From NCBI RefSeq assembly GCF_001427795.1, contig NZ_LMHJ01000004.1, positions 310,001 to 374,000 of the forward strand: DNA of 64,000 bases, in the 5' to 3' direction. Positions 50,937 through 60,253 of the stretch are shown one piece after another. A program made the position numbers and the translations under genes. The first letter of the stretch is position 1. The number at the start of each line of letters is the position of its first letter. The stretch is from Nocardioides sp. Root682. Lineage in GTDB: Bacteria; Actinomycetota; Actinomycetes; Propionibacteriales; Nocardioidaceae. The notes beneath the pieces were generated by a model. That model saw only the letters and a program-made list of their open reading frames with translations. It searched no databases and was not told where the DNA came from.

Positions 50937-51712
50937 CCGAGCAGACCGTTCTCGTCGACCGCACGGCTGGGGTCGCGACCATCACCCTGACCGTGTCCGC
51001 GCTCGCGCGGGAGTCCAAGGAGGCACTTCGGGACGCCCTCGCCGACGTGGCGAAGGACGACAGCGTGCGCGCCGTCGTACTCGCCAACGGAGGCAAGGCG
51101 TTCTGTGTCGGCCAAGACCTCGGCGAGCACAGTGCCGGTCTCGCCGACGGGGCTGAGGCTGCCTTCGCAACCGTCCGCGAGCACTATTCGCCAATCGTCC
51201 GCGACCTGCTGACGATGCCGAAGCCGGTCATCGCCTCGGTCAACGGTGCCTGCGTGGGTGCTGGTCTCGGTTTCGCCCTCGCCTGCGACTACCGGGTCTT
51301 CGCAACCGGCATCAAGCTCGGCACCGCGTTCACGGGTATCGGACTGACCTTCGATTCCGGCCTTTCGTTCACCCTGCCCCGCGCCGTCGGGGACGCCCGA
51401 GCAAAGCAACTGATCCTGTTCGGGGAGATGTTCACGGCCGAGCAGGGGATTGCGTGGGGTATCGCTGGGGAGACGGTCGAAGCCGACCGGGTCCTCGACC
51501 GCTCGATCGCCCTCGCCCGCCAGTTGGCCCAGGGCCCGACGGTTGCGTTTGCAGAGAGCAAGAAGCTGATCCTCGAAGGCGGCGGCCTTGGCCTTGAGGC
51601 GGCGCTGGAGGCCGAGGCGCTTGCACAGAGGAGGTGTGGCGAAACCACGGACCACACGGGCGCCGTCACGGCGTTCTTGAATCGGGAGAAGCCGGTGTTC
51701 GTCGGCTTATAG
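50933..51712 (+). CDS. paaG: 2-(1,2-epoxy-1,2-dihydrophenyl)acetyl-CoA isomerase
   Basis: 259 residues, GGAGGAGG before the ATG. Crotonase with the isomerase pattern: Asp141 in GLTFDSGLSF, and no Glu at the hydratase position in GAGLGFALACDYR. This matches PaaG, which rearranges the ring epoxide to the oxepin. It is the last gene of the paa operon; about 260 bases with no visible gene follow before the convergent defence genes. Confidence 0.9.
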   Translation: MTEQTVLVDRTAGVATITLTVSALARESKEALRDALADVAKDDSVRAVVLANGGKAFCVGQDLGEHSAGLADGAEAAFATVREHYSPIVRDLLTMPKPVIASVNGACVGAGLGFALACDYRVFATGIKLGTAFTGIGLTFDSGLSFTLPRAVGDARAKQLILFGEMFTAEQGIAWGIAGETVEADRVLDRSIALARQLAQGPTVAFAESKKLILEGGGLGLEAALEAEALAQRRCGETTDHTGAVTAFLNREKPVFVGL

Positions 51713-51971
51713 CGCGCCTGATCCGCAGGCCGCCCTGAATGTCGCAAATCCGCTCAGGATGAATGCCGGCACTCGTTAGGACCCACGCGTTGCCAACCGC
51801 TTGGGGCCAAGTGGAAGGTCAGACATCGTGGGGTCTTCGCACGCGATTGTCGCTGCGAATGCTTGCTTGCATCCGCCTCGGGGCATTCCGCCCAGAATGC
51901 CGCTGGCGGAGAGTGTGCCAAAGGGGGCCGGTGGTCGGGTCTGGGAGGCGGGTCCGCTGCAGTGTCGTCGT

Positions 51972-54383
51972 TTAGGTCGCGATAGCGAGGTCGGGACGCC
52001 AGGGGTGACGTGTGACCCGCTCTTCTTGGTTTTCGCCGCGGCCGCCTAGCTCGATGGTGATGAGCTCGTCGCCCTCGTAGGCAGGCGAGAGTTCGAGAGA
52101 CAGGTACTCGAACAACTCACGCTCGTGGACAGCGATGACGACCTGCCGATTGTGGTGCTTGGACAGCATCCGGATCAGACCTGCGAACTGAGAAACGTGA
52201 ACCTCGTCCATCGCTTGGACCGGGTCGTCGAACACTAGGCACGGAAGAGTCGGTTCAACCGCGAGATGCAGAGCGAGGAACAACGAAAGCGCTGCCGTGT
52301 TTAAGTTGCCAGCGCTCAACATCATCTGAGGGGACCCGCCGACTTCCCCCGAGATGTGGATTGTCTGAAGCTTCAACTCGAGCGCGGTTCTGGTCGTGTT
52401 TGGGTCACCGAAGGTGGGAATGTACTGCTCGCGCGGCGCAAGACGCGCGAACACGCTGCGCCAAACTTGGTTCAGTGAGTCGGTGAAAACGTGCCGGACG
52501 ACCTCGCTTCGTGCCGTCGCAGCCGCCGTGTGCACTGCCTTCGCGACGGACTGACGTCGGCGCGCCTCTGCGACGCGGTCGTCCCAATGCTTCCTCTTCT
52601 GGGCCGCGTCGGCCACCGTCTGTGTGGACTGCGCGAGCCGACTACGACATTCGATTAGCGTTGCCTGGGCTGACCCAACCGCATTCACCCTGCGCTCACG
52701 AGTCTCAATCTCGGCCAAGCGGCTGGCCGCAACGGAGGAAAGCATCTGCGAGCGCCTGTGGATGGACTCAGCTGGATCGTTGGTGACGCCGAGGATACGA
52801 GCCAGCCGGTCGAGTTCGTCGCTGATGTAGGTCACTTCCTTTGCAGCTTCCTCAAGCTGCTGAGCCAAGTCGCGAGCCTCCTCGTATACGCGCCGCAGGT
52901 CGCGACCCTCTTGTACGAGCGGTTGAATATCGACCAGGCGCTGGCGAAACAACGTGAGGCTTTTGCGACGCTCGGCGAGCTGCTGGCGTTGCTCGTCGCT
53001 TAGAACCTCAGCCGTGAGTTGCCTCAGCCGAGTGCTGGCATGAGCCTCCGCTGTCACGCTGGCGTCACGATCAGCTCGCAGGCTCATCAAGCGCTCGCCT
53101 TGGGTGGTGAGCTCTGCAAGTCTCTGGTCGATGCGGGTGCTCAGATGCAACGTAGAAACCTGACCGTAGTCGCGCTCGCAGACAGGGCACTTGTCAGCGT
53201 CGTCCGGCATGGAGGCGCGAATGGCCGCGAGCCCCTCGACCAGTCGACCCGCCTGTTCGTGTTCGGACGCGAGGACGACGGACAGTTCCTCAAGCTGGGC
53301 CTTGCTCGCGGAGTGCTGGCGCTGTGCTTGCAGCAGTTCCTCAACGAGTTTGGATTGCCGGACAAGAGTTCGTTGTGCGGCTTGGAGTTCAAACTCTGCG
53401 GAGTCCAACAGGCCGTCTTCGGTGCGGAGTTCGAGAGCTGCAGCCTCCAGATGAACGGCGCGAATCGCAGGCTCGTTGTCGCGCTGCCATGCCTGATATG
53501 CGACCTCAGCTACTTCAAGCCCGCCACGAGCAGCGTCGAGGCGCACAGTGCTCTTTCGGTCTGACACAGCCGCGATGCGTCCGCCCAGGGCCAGCAACTC
53601 TTGGAAGACGCTTGAAGCCGATGACTTGTCGGTTTCAAGGTGCTGGGTCCGCAACGCGGCGGCGGCTATCTCGAGGAGCTCTTGGTCGTCGTTGGTCGGA
53701 GCCTCCACGCCGAGCTCACTCAAGGCGGCGCGCAGGTCTAGTTTCGCCTGAGTGAGTTCGGTTTGTGTCTGCTGAAGCGCCGTTGTTTGAGTGGCGAGGA
53801 CATCCGCGGAGCGGTCTGCCGCTTTGGTTGCGGCCTCGAGAAGGTCCGAGAGGTTTTTGAGGCGGCCCCAATGACCCGCGTGGTCAAGTCCTGACCGGAG
53901 AGCGTCCAGCTGTTCGAGGCCGAGAAGTTCATTGACGAACCTTGCGAGGGCCGACTCTTCTTTGCCCTCGCTGTACTGGTAAAGCTCAAGCAGTTGGCCC
54001 AATGAGACCTGATCGAGGTAGCAGCGTTCCGAGAAGAACGCTGATGCGGTTTCGCTGAGGGCCGCGGCACCCTCGACACGGCTTCCGCCGACCGTGAGCG
54101 GGCCGGCATCCTTATTCGCCGCGTACTTCTCGTCCAGGTCCACGCGAATCGTGGCGAAATCCTGACCGATGTGAGGGAGGTAGGCGGTGTATCGAGGATC
54201 GTGGCGCCGCATGCTTCGAATCTGGCCCGTCAAGCCCATCTCAAGAGCCGCCAGAATGCTGGTCTTACCGGTGCCGTTCGCACCGTGGAGGAGCACGATG
54301 GGTGCGTCCAGTTCCAAAGTTCGATGCCCTGAAAGGCGGCGGAAGTCAGAAATGGAGATGCTTTGCAAAGGAAGGTTGTTCAC
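51972..54383 (-). CDS. Rad50/SMC-like ABC ATPase of ABC-three-component-type system
   Basis: 803 residues. An N-terminal half-ATPase has Walker A GANGTGKTS at 34-42. Long coiled-coil arms run from about 170 to 640, interrupted near 400 by a zinc-hook-like CPVC. A C-terminal half has the ABC signature LSAGNLNTAALSLFLALHLA and Walker B LPCLVFDDPVQAMDE, with a switch His in VVIAVHERELFEYL. The design is that of Rad50-type DNA-end or chromatin-sensing ATPases in conflict systems. Last gene of a three-gene minus-strand operon: the start overlaps the middle gene by four bases. Proposed role: sensing foreign DNA or replication structures and triggering the SIR2-like effector. Confidence 0.88.
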   Translation of the reverse strand: MNNLPLQSISISDFRRLSGHRTLELDAPIVLLHGANGTGKTSILAALEMGLTGQIRSMRRHDPRYTAYLPHIGQDFATIRVDLDEKYAANKDAGPLTVGGSRVEGAAALSETASAFFSERCYLDQVSLGQLLELYQYSEGKEESALARFVNELLGLEQLDALRSGLDHAGHWGRLKNLSDLLEAATKAADRSADVLATQTTALQQTQTELTQAKLDLRAALSELGVEAPTNDDQELLEIAAAALRTQHLETDKSSASSVFQELLALGGRIAAVSDRKSTVRLDAARGGLEVAEVAYQAWQRDNEPAIRAVHLEAAALELRTEDGLLDSAEFELQAAQRTLVRQSKLVEELLQAQRQHSASKAQLEELSVVLASEHEQAGRLVEGLAAIRASMPDDADKCPVCERDYGQVSTLHLSTRIDQRLAELTTQGERLMSLRADRDASVTAEAHASTRLRQLTAEVLSDEQRQQLAERRKSLTLFRQRLVDIQPLVQEGRDLRRVYEEARDLAQQLEEAAKEVTYISDELDRLARILGVTNDPAESIHRRSQMLSSVAASRLAEIETRERRVNAVGSAQATLIECRSRLAQSTQTVADAAQKRKHWDDRVAEARRRQSVAKAVHTAAATARSEVVRHVFTDSLNQVWRSVFARLAPREQYIPTFGDPNTTRTALELKLQTIHISGEVGGSPQMMLSAGNLNTAALSLFLALHLAVEPTLPCLVFDDPVQAMDEVHVSQFAGLIRMLSKHHNRQVVIAVHERELFEYLSLELSPAYEGDELITIELGGRGENQEERVTRHPWRPDLAIAT

Positions 54384-54949
54384 TGCGTGCTCAGCTCATC
54401 CTCATCGCCGTCGAACACGTCGTCGATGTATGCCTGAAGAGCGTCTCGCACTGCATCGGTTCCGTCCTGTGCCGCCCGCACGAGGTTTAGGTGCTCGACT
54501 GTGGTTGTTGATCCGAGCGCCTTGAGTACCTCGGCTATCGGTTCCTTGCCGTCCGCTTGTTCGGCCGGAAGGGTGAGTGGCATTAAGACCGATATGGCCC
54601 TCCTGATTTCGACGGCATCTAGGCTATCGATTCCGACCAGAAGTAGGCGAGCGTTCCGTTCAAGTTGGTCCTGGGTCGCAAGGACTGGTGGGTCACCGAT
54701 ATAGATGACCGTCACGGGGCGAGTGGACTTGGCGTGGTCCAGCGCACGGCTGAGTCCCTCGGTGAGACGAACTAGCCGGCGATGCGCAGTCGCTGCAGTT
54801 GCCACCACGACCAAATCGTGCGAAACGCCAGTTCCTATCGCGGCGGCCTCGAACTCGAGCTCTGCTCCAGCCACCTGCAAAGGCATGGCAAGTACCGCGA
54901 ACCCGACGGCCTTGAGCTCATCGAGCACAAGCTGTGTCGCAGATTCCAT
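54380..54949 (-). CDS. Middle component of ABC-three-component-type system
   Basis: 189 residues from the ATG at 54949 (TGATG overlap with the SIR2 gene). A mixed alpha-beta protein: helix ATQLVLDELKAVGFAVLAMP, strand-rich SHDLVVVATAATAHRRLVRL, TRPVTVIYIGDPPVLATQD, LLLVGIDSLDAVEIRRAISV and an acidic C-terminus. I do not see enzyme motifs. Small proteins of this size between an effector and a Rad50-like ABC ATPase are the middle component described for ABC-3C systems, presumed to link sensor and effector. Assignment rests on position and size plus a loose resemblance. Confidence 0.65.
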   Translation of the reverse strand: MESATQLVLDELKAVGFAVLAMPLQVAGAELEFEAAAIGTGVSHDLVVVATAATAHRRLVRLTEGLSRALDHAKSTRPVTVIYIGDPPVLATQDQLERNARLLLVGIDSLDAVEIRRAISVLMPLTLPAEQADGKEPIAEVLKALGSTTTVEHLNLVRAAQDGTDAVRDALQAYIDDVFDGDEDELSTQ

Positions 54950-56643
54950 CAGAAGGCTCCTTGGAGGGTGAACGCCTCGAAAAGTTCGTCTGCAGTCGAT
55001 GTGGTCTTGGCCAGATCCTCCATGCTCATCCGTCGCATCTCGGTACGGCCCGTTCTTCCAAACCGAGGGCGTGGTGATCTGGTCGAGCGAGGCGGCTCGG
55101 AGTTCGCGAGGATAAGGACAGTAGACCCCGGATCTGCATCGGCGTACCCGGCCGCCCTGAAGGTTGCTTCCTCGCGAGCGTCGTGCACGAGAAACACCTT
55201 CGACGTGCCCGTACTGGTGATGACGGTGAGAACCCCCGAGCCCGGGTCCGTGCACGTACCAGGACTGAGTTTCCACCCTTCCTTTGTGCATGCCCGGGAG
55301 AGCAGCGCGAGCGCAAGGGCGACACGGCCGAGTGCTTCCTTCGGGAAGTCGATCTCTTGGATGGCCTCGCCAATGGGGCGGGGAGAGATCGGTTCGTAAG
55401 GCACAAAGCCGGGTGGCAACTTGCCCTTTCGAAACATGAATGAACCGAGTCGCACAGCCCCGATAACGGCCTCGATGAAGGTCCGCTCGTCAGATCCAGC
55501 TGCGGCCGCGATCGTGTCGCGAAGCGACATGAGGTCTGACTCCAGTGCAGCGATCTCGCCAACGTCGAGTTCGGGCACTTGCCAAAGGACCGCCCTCAGT
55601 TTGTCGGCGAGGGAGAACAGCACCAGGCCGGCAAGAGCCGGCTTGGCGTAGGCACCGAGAAGGGAGGCCGCCTTGATGGCTGCGTCATTTGAGGCCAAGT
55701 CGCCGCCGTACGTGACCTGAAGGACGTGCTTGTGGTGGTAGTCCAACCGCTGGTTGGCGAACACCACAGCAGGGGGCGATGACGGCCAGCTCCTGTTGAG
55801 GTTTTGGATCGCCTGATGGAAGACGGTGTGGATATTTGCGTCCTGCGCCGAAAGGCCGACCAGAAGAGCAGGCATGGTGGAGTAGATGAGCTGAAGCTGG
55901 TCCTTCATCAATGCATGCTGGGTGGTCCAACCCGAGATCTGTACCGTACGCGCGATAAGAAGCGGCCGGTACGTGTTCTCGTCATCGCGGGCGCGAACCG
56001 AGCAACCGTGAAACTTGACTAGCTCGCTACGACGGGTCGGCTTCCGAAGGTCCTCAGCAGTGACCACCACCTTGAGAATGTTGTCCGGCTCAGGTGTCAG
56101 CGCTTGGAGCGCGGCCTCGATCAGACCGTCCCAGTTCGTTGTCTGCACTGACGGCGCGATGCCTTCGAGCATCAAGATTGCGATGCTGTAATGCTCCGCG
56201 TCGGGCTCGAGAGTTGGGTCGCCGTACGTGTTCGGCACGTCCAACCCGGTCCAGACTAGGAAGTCCTCGGCCTGGCCGCTCGGGTAGATGTTGAGAACGT
56301 CGGAGTACTTGTTGATGACGCTCTGGACGATGGACTCAGCAGCTGCCCAGGCGTTGACAGGCTCATTGAAGTCGACCGTCGCCCGAACTGCCTTCGTGAT
56401 GCCGGCAACTTCCAGCACCTCTTCGAGTGCTTCTCGGAACGGACAAGCAGCGTTCGACGGGTCAATGGTTCCGCGCAGAACTTCGAGAACGCGCTCCATT
56501 AGAACCTTGAGGTCAGGGACGACATCTCGGGAGATTGCCGACCCGACCCAGAATGCGTACTGGCCGCTGGTGAATGCGTCGCTGAAGTCGGAAAAGTCAG
56601 AGCCGAGCGCTCCGACGACCTGTGCAACATCCTCAAGAGGCAC
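54949..56643 (-). CDS. SIR2-like domain protein (effector)
   Basis: 564 residues. The N-terminal half is a SIR2-like NAD-binding domain: FWVGSAISRDVVPDL at 31-45, the NAD-ribose motif TTNWDGL at 168-174, and the catalytic His in KFHGC at 210-214, then LLVGLSAQDANIH near 270. Bacterial SIR2 domains of this type in defence systems cut NAD+ and cause growth arrest. The C-terminal half (about 340-564) is helical with a second alpha-beta patch and is unrecognised. It is the first gene of the operon with the middle component and ABC ATPase, with overlapping junctions throughout. NADase activity is inferred from family knowledge. Confidence 0.8.
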   Translation of the reverse strand: MPLEDVAQVVGALGSDFSDFSDAFTSGQYAFWVGSAISRDVVPDLKVLMERVLEVLRGTIDPSNAACPFREALEEVLEVAGITKAVRATVDFNEPVNAWAAAESIVQSVINKYSDVLNIYPSGQAEDFLVWTGLDVPNTYGDPTLEPDAEHYSIAILMLEGIAPSVQTTNWDGLIEAALQALTPEPDNILKVVVTAEDLRKPTRRSELVKFHGCSVRARDDENTYRPLLIARTVQISGWTTQHALMKDQLQLIYSTMPALLVGLSAQDANIHTVFHQAIQNLNRSWPSSPPAVVFANQRLDYHHKHVLQVTYGGDLASNDAAIKAASLLGAYAKPALAGLVLFSLADKLRAVLWQVPELDVGEIAALESDLMSLRDTIAAAAGSDERTFIEAVIGAVRLGSFMFRKGKLPPGFVPYEPISPRPIGEAIQEIDFPKEALGRVALALALLSRACTKEGWKLSPGTCTDPGSGVLTVITSTGTSKVFLVHDAREEATFRAAGYADADPGSTVLILANSEPPRSTRSPRPRFGRTGRTEMRRMSMEDLAKTTSTADELFEAFTLQGAF

Positions 56644-57021
56644 TTACGCACCTACCGTCCGGTCGCACCAAGCGCTGAACATAGAAGTCTGCAACGGAGT
56701 GCTTTCGGCGGACGAGGGCTGGGGTCTTCGGCGAGCGTAAACCTACCGGGGCGGGGCGACCTCGTCAGTCGTTTCGGTGAGTAGCCGACTCGAGTTCGAG
56801 CGACCTTCGCATCGGATCAATGGAACCAACCCGCGACTGGGCCGGTTGATCGAACCGAACCAGACATCGGCTTAGGTTCAGTGTCATACGTCGCCTCGGG
56901 TGCGGCGATGCAACATGATCAGCGGGGATGCGCCTTTCGCTGCTTAGCGAACTTTCACTGCCGACACGACATCATCGTCTCGCCACGCTGGTTGCTTAAA
57001 CAAGCGAAGATCGGGAACGTG
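56644..57021. other. Divergent intergenic region between SIR2-like and Mrr-like genes
   Basis: About 380 bases if the Mrr-like gene starts at 57022. It must hold the promoters of both divergent units, but I cannot pick out convincing -35/-10 pairs. In-frame sequence from 56881 could extend the Mrr-like gene upstream, but this translation is rich in His and Cys and poorly coding-like. No repeats seen. Confidence 0.4.
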
Positions 57022-60000
57022 ATGGCCACAGCAAGAACCGGTAGTTGGGGACGAGTAGGGATCGACTCGGTGCTCGAGCGCGCTCCGCTCGACAAGCCGC
57101 TGGTTGCCGTTCGTGGAACCCTGGACCTCCTTCCCCTCGACGCTCTTCACTGGACGGACTTTGAAGGCTTGCTGTGGCGTGTGCTCCGCGACGTCGAAGG
57201 TCTCCGGAACCCCCAGATCTACGGCCTGCCGGGCCAGAAGCAGCTCGGGCTCGACATGGTCGCGGAGGAAAGTGATGGTTCCGGTGTTGCGCTCCAGAGC
57301 AAAGACGTCAGGCAGTTCGGTGCTGCCAGAATCACTGCAGCCGTCGACGCTTTCCGCTCGACGACGCGACCGTTCCCGGTCTCGAAGTTCATCATCGGTG
57401 TCAGTTGCGAGGTGAAAAGCAGGCCCGCGGTCGACAGATTCAAGGAGCTCCGCGCAGAGCTCAGGCCAGTTGAACTCGTGATGTGGGACAAGCGTGAACT
57501 CTCCGTGATGCTCAAGGGTGCGCCGCACATCGTCATCGAGTACTTCGGTAGCCACGTCGCCGAGGCATTCTGCCGGCCGTTCGTCGTTGGAAACCCGATT
57601 GTGCCGAGACACGACGTCGTAGCGATCCGCGAGGCGATAGCACGTACGCCGGAAGTCACCACCGGTGCGGGCGCCAAGATCGAAGAAGCCAAACGCATTG
57701 CTGACGCCAACCCGGTTGACGCCCTAGCGATGGTCGAGAGCGCTCAGTTGGCTCTGGAGGAGGCCGGGTTCGCGGGCCATGCCGCTCAGCACGATGCGCT
57801 TCGCGCTTCGCTCTTGGTCGAGGTCGGGCGAGGTGTTGACGCGACGCGTCGGCGGCTGGACCAGTTCTGGGTCGCTCTTGGCCGTGGCCAGAGTATCCAC
57901 GCCAGCATCGCAGGAAACGACATCCGCACCTTGGCAGGTCAGGTCGAGGAGAAGGCCGCCGGCGACCACGCCAACGCAGCTGAGACGGCTCTCGAGCTGT
58001 ACGAAAATCCGGTCGCCTACGTTCCCCCTTTCGAGCAACTCATGATTGGGGAGACGGCTGACCGCGCGCGGTTGGCAGCCCTAGCCGGAGAGATTGCACT
58101 GGCTGACGGGAACCTTGCTTGGCTCGCCGGGAACTCGGCGAAGCTACGTCGGCTGGGGCTCAAGATCGACCGAGAGCCTGACGCGGACATCTTGCGGGTC
58201 CGGCTCCGACTGCTGGCAGCCGAGGGGTCGGGCCGCTGGAGCGAGATTTTGAAGGACGCCAGGACACTCATGTTGGGACACGAGCTCATCGGACTCGTGA
58301 ACGCGAGACATGCACGCTACCTCGCAGGTCAGCAGAACTTCGAGGGCGCCGACTTGGCGTGGGACGAAGCGTCCGGAGCCGCATGTCTGGCCAACCACTG
58401 GACGGACGCCGCTAGGTGGACCTTCAGCCGCCGCGCCTTCCGAACGAGGTGGAGACTCTTCGCGACAGAGGAGTTGCTACCGATCCAGACGGCACTTCTT
58501 TCGAAGGGGCCCGACGCGACGATCCTTCCCCGAGATGAGGATGCCCTCGAGCAGGCGCTCAGTCAGCTGAGCACCCGCAAACTCCGCTCAGCGGCCATCG
58601 CTGGACAACGAGCACTTCGGGATGCTGTGACTCTTAGCGACTGGGCCGGCGAGGGACAGGCCCGTCGGGTTCTAGCCGAGGTTCTCCAAGCATCGGGGGA
58701 GCCGCGCCAAGCCGCACATCACCTAGTGCGCGCTGGCGACGTCGACGGACTCAAAAGGCTGGCCGGCAACGTGGGCGACCTCTACCTCGACGTAACTGAG
58801 TATCTAGATGCAAAGCCGTATTGGATTGTCGGAGCGGCGTACCGCTTCGTTACGAACCAAGCCGACCTAGTCCCAGACGCCGACGTGTCCGCTGTAGCAG
58901 ATGCTGTGGTGCGGGACCTGGGAGCGGCTCGAGCCGGAACGCTGGTCGATATGACGGTGACCACAGGTTCGAGGTTCTTGGGTGCGATCGCTGCGGTGGC
59001 TGGATTGTCAGAGCGCTTGAACGAGGTGCAGGCGGAGAATGTTCTAGCATTCTTCGAGTCCCAGCCCGCTGTTGAAGAGAACCGCTACCGCCACCATGAC
59101 GACGACGAGGCTCGAGCAGTCGCGGGCATCCTGCTTACGCATCAGGCGTTGGAGGACAGGGCACTTGCCCATCTGGTGACCCTCTTGGCGCGTTCCTCGA
59201 CGTCCCGAAAGACCTACGCTCACGATGCCGTCACAAGCCGGATGACAATGGCTCGACCGCTGCTGGCTGCGCTCGCTGAGGGTGGCAACTCGTGGGCACG
59301 GGAGGTGCTGTTCACCGACAGCCCGAACGAAGTGACAGCCGAGGAGGCGCAGGAGGCTCGGGCGCGCTTGGAGGCACCGCTAAAAATCATCGCTGGGGTT
59401 ACGACGATCGGAGCAGGTTCGAGCGCGGTTTCTGATTCGGTCCTCGCCCGCACGCTGCCGCCGTCGCGTCAGCAGGCGTCGCTCCGGCGGCTCTTGATCA
59501 ATGCCTCAAACCTGCACGTTGACGCGGCGGACCGCGCCGCCTACCTGCTCGCCGCGTCAAACCTTGCATCGCCTCCCACCAGGGTGGACCGCAAGGAGTT
59601 GTTTGAGCAGGCGCTAGCGCTAGCCATCTCGCCGCCCCTCTATGTGACTGACGCATCCGACGCACGCTTTGCCCATCCGCTTGGGGGCTTCAGGATCACT
59701 GGCAAGACCGACAGCCGTGCCGAGGCCGCTTACGTCGCGGCAGGTCTTGCGCAGACAGAGAGGGAGAAGGAGGGCGCACGTTCAGCGAGTTTGGCGCTGA
59801 TCGGTGACGACCGGGTCGCTGAGGTTTGGGCCGCGCGCGCAATCCAGCGGCTGGGCGACACGATGACACCCGACATCGGGTTTCTCAGCGGTCAAGGCTG
59901 GGCCTTCAAGTCTCTCGCAGCCATCCTTTGGGCTCGCACGGTGGAGCCGGTGGCAGTAGGTGACCGGCTCGCGTCGGACCCTGATCCGCGGGTTCGTCGG

Positions 60001-60168
60001 GCCTTTGCCGCCGAGTTGGTGGCGTGCCAAACCAGAGACGACGCGGCCAGGCGAGGCGATCGCGCGACGAGCCGGGCGAATGCGGTTCGTCGCGATACGC
60101 GCGCGATCTTGCTGGCGAAACTCCAGGCAGACCCACGCTTCAGCGTAAGGGTCGCCGCTGGCTCTTAG
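57022..60168 (+). CDS. Mrr-like nuclease fused to long helical-repeat region
   Basis: 1048 residues from the ATG at 57022 (an ATG at 56881 would add 47 unlikely residues). N-terminal PD-(D/E)XK domain of the Mrr type at about 40-190: FEGLLWRVLRDVEG with Glu49, GQKQLGLDMVAEE with Asp78 and VALQSKDV with the Gln-x-Lys pair at 92-94. The remaining 800 residues are Ala/Leu-rich amphipathic helices in TPR- or HEAT-like repeats (for example WAGEGQARRVLAEVLQASGE; DPDPRVRRAFAAELVA). No ATPase motifs were seen. Likely a DNA-cutting defence protein in which the helical array detects a trigger. A stand-alone gene, divergent from the ABC operon and convergent with jetD. Confidence 0.75.
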   Translation: MATARTGSWGRVGIDSVLERAPLDKPLVAVRGTLDLLPLDALHWTDFEGLLWRVLRDVEGLRNPQIYGLPGQKQLGLDMVAEESDGSGVALQSKDVRQFGAARITAAVDAFRSTTRPFPVSKFIIGVSCEVKSRPAVDRFKELRAELRPVELVMWDKRELSVMLKGAPHIVIEYFGSHVAEAFCRPFVVGNPIVPRHDVVAIREAIARTPEVTTGAGAKIEEAKRIADANPVDALAMVESAQLALEEAGFAGHAAQHDALRASLLVEVGRGVDATRRRLDQFWVALGRGQSIHASIAGNDIRTLAGQVEEKAAGDHANAAETALELYENPVAYVPPFEQLMIGETADRARLAALAGEIALADGNLAWLAGNSAKLRRLGLKIDREPDADILRVRLRLLAAEGSGRWSEILKDARTLMLGHELIGLVNARHARYLAGQQNFEGADLAWDEASGAACLANHWTDAARWTFSRRAFRTRWRLFATEELLPIQTALLSKGPDATILPRDEDALEQALSQLSTRKLRSAAIAGQRALRDAVTLSDWAGEGQARRVLAEVLQASGEPRQAAHHLVRAGDVDGLKRLAGNVGDLYLDVTEYLDAKPYWIVGAAYRFVTNQADLVPDADVSAVADAVVRDLGAARAGTLVDMTVTTGSRFLGAIAAVAGLSERLNEVQAENVLAFFESQPAVEENRYRHHDDDEARAVAGILLTHQALEDRALAHLVTLLARSSTSRKTYAHDAVTSRMTMARPLLAALAEGGNSWAREVLFTDSPNEVTAEEAQEARARLEAPLKIIAGVTTIGAGSSAVSDSVLARTLPPSRQQASLRRLLINASNLHVDAADRAAYLLAASNLASPPTRVDRKELFEQALALAISPPLYVTDASDARFAHPLGGFRITGKTDSRAEAAYVAAGLAQTEREKEGARSASLALIGDDRVAEVWAARAIQRLGDTMTPDIGFLSGQGWAFKSLAAILWARTVEPVAVGDRLASDPDPRVRRAFAAELVACQTRDDAARRGDRATSRANAVRRDTRAILLAKLQADPRFSVRVAAGS

Positions 60169-60253
60169 GCGCTGACTCGAGCCGCCCAGCGTGCGATGCA
60201 CGGGTCGATGCGCCTGTCAGGTCTTCGTCGTAAGCGACCGCTTCTGAGGCGGG

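Noticed and set aside
56881..57021. N-terminal extension of the Mrr-like protein
   Set aside because: The extra 47 residues are His/Cys-rich and unlike a nuclease domain start; the ATG at 57022 gives a better N-terminus, though the upstream start cannot be excluded.
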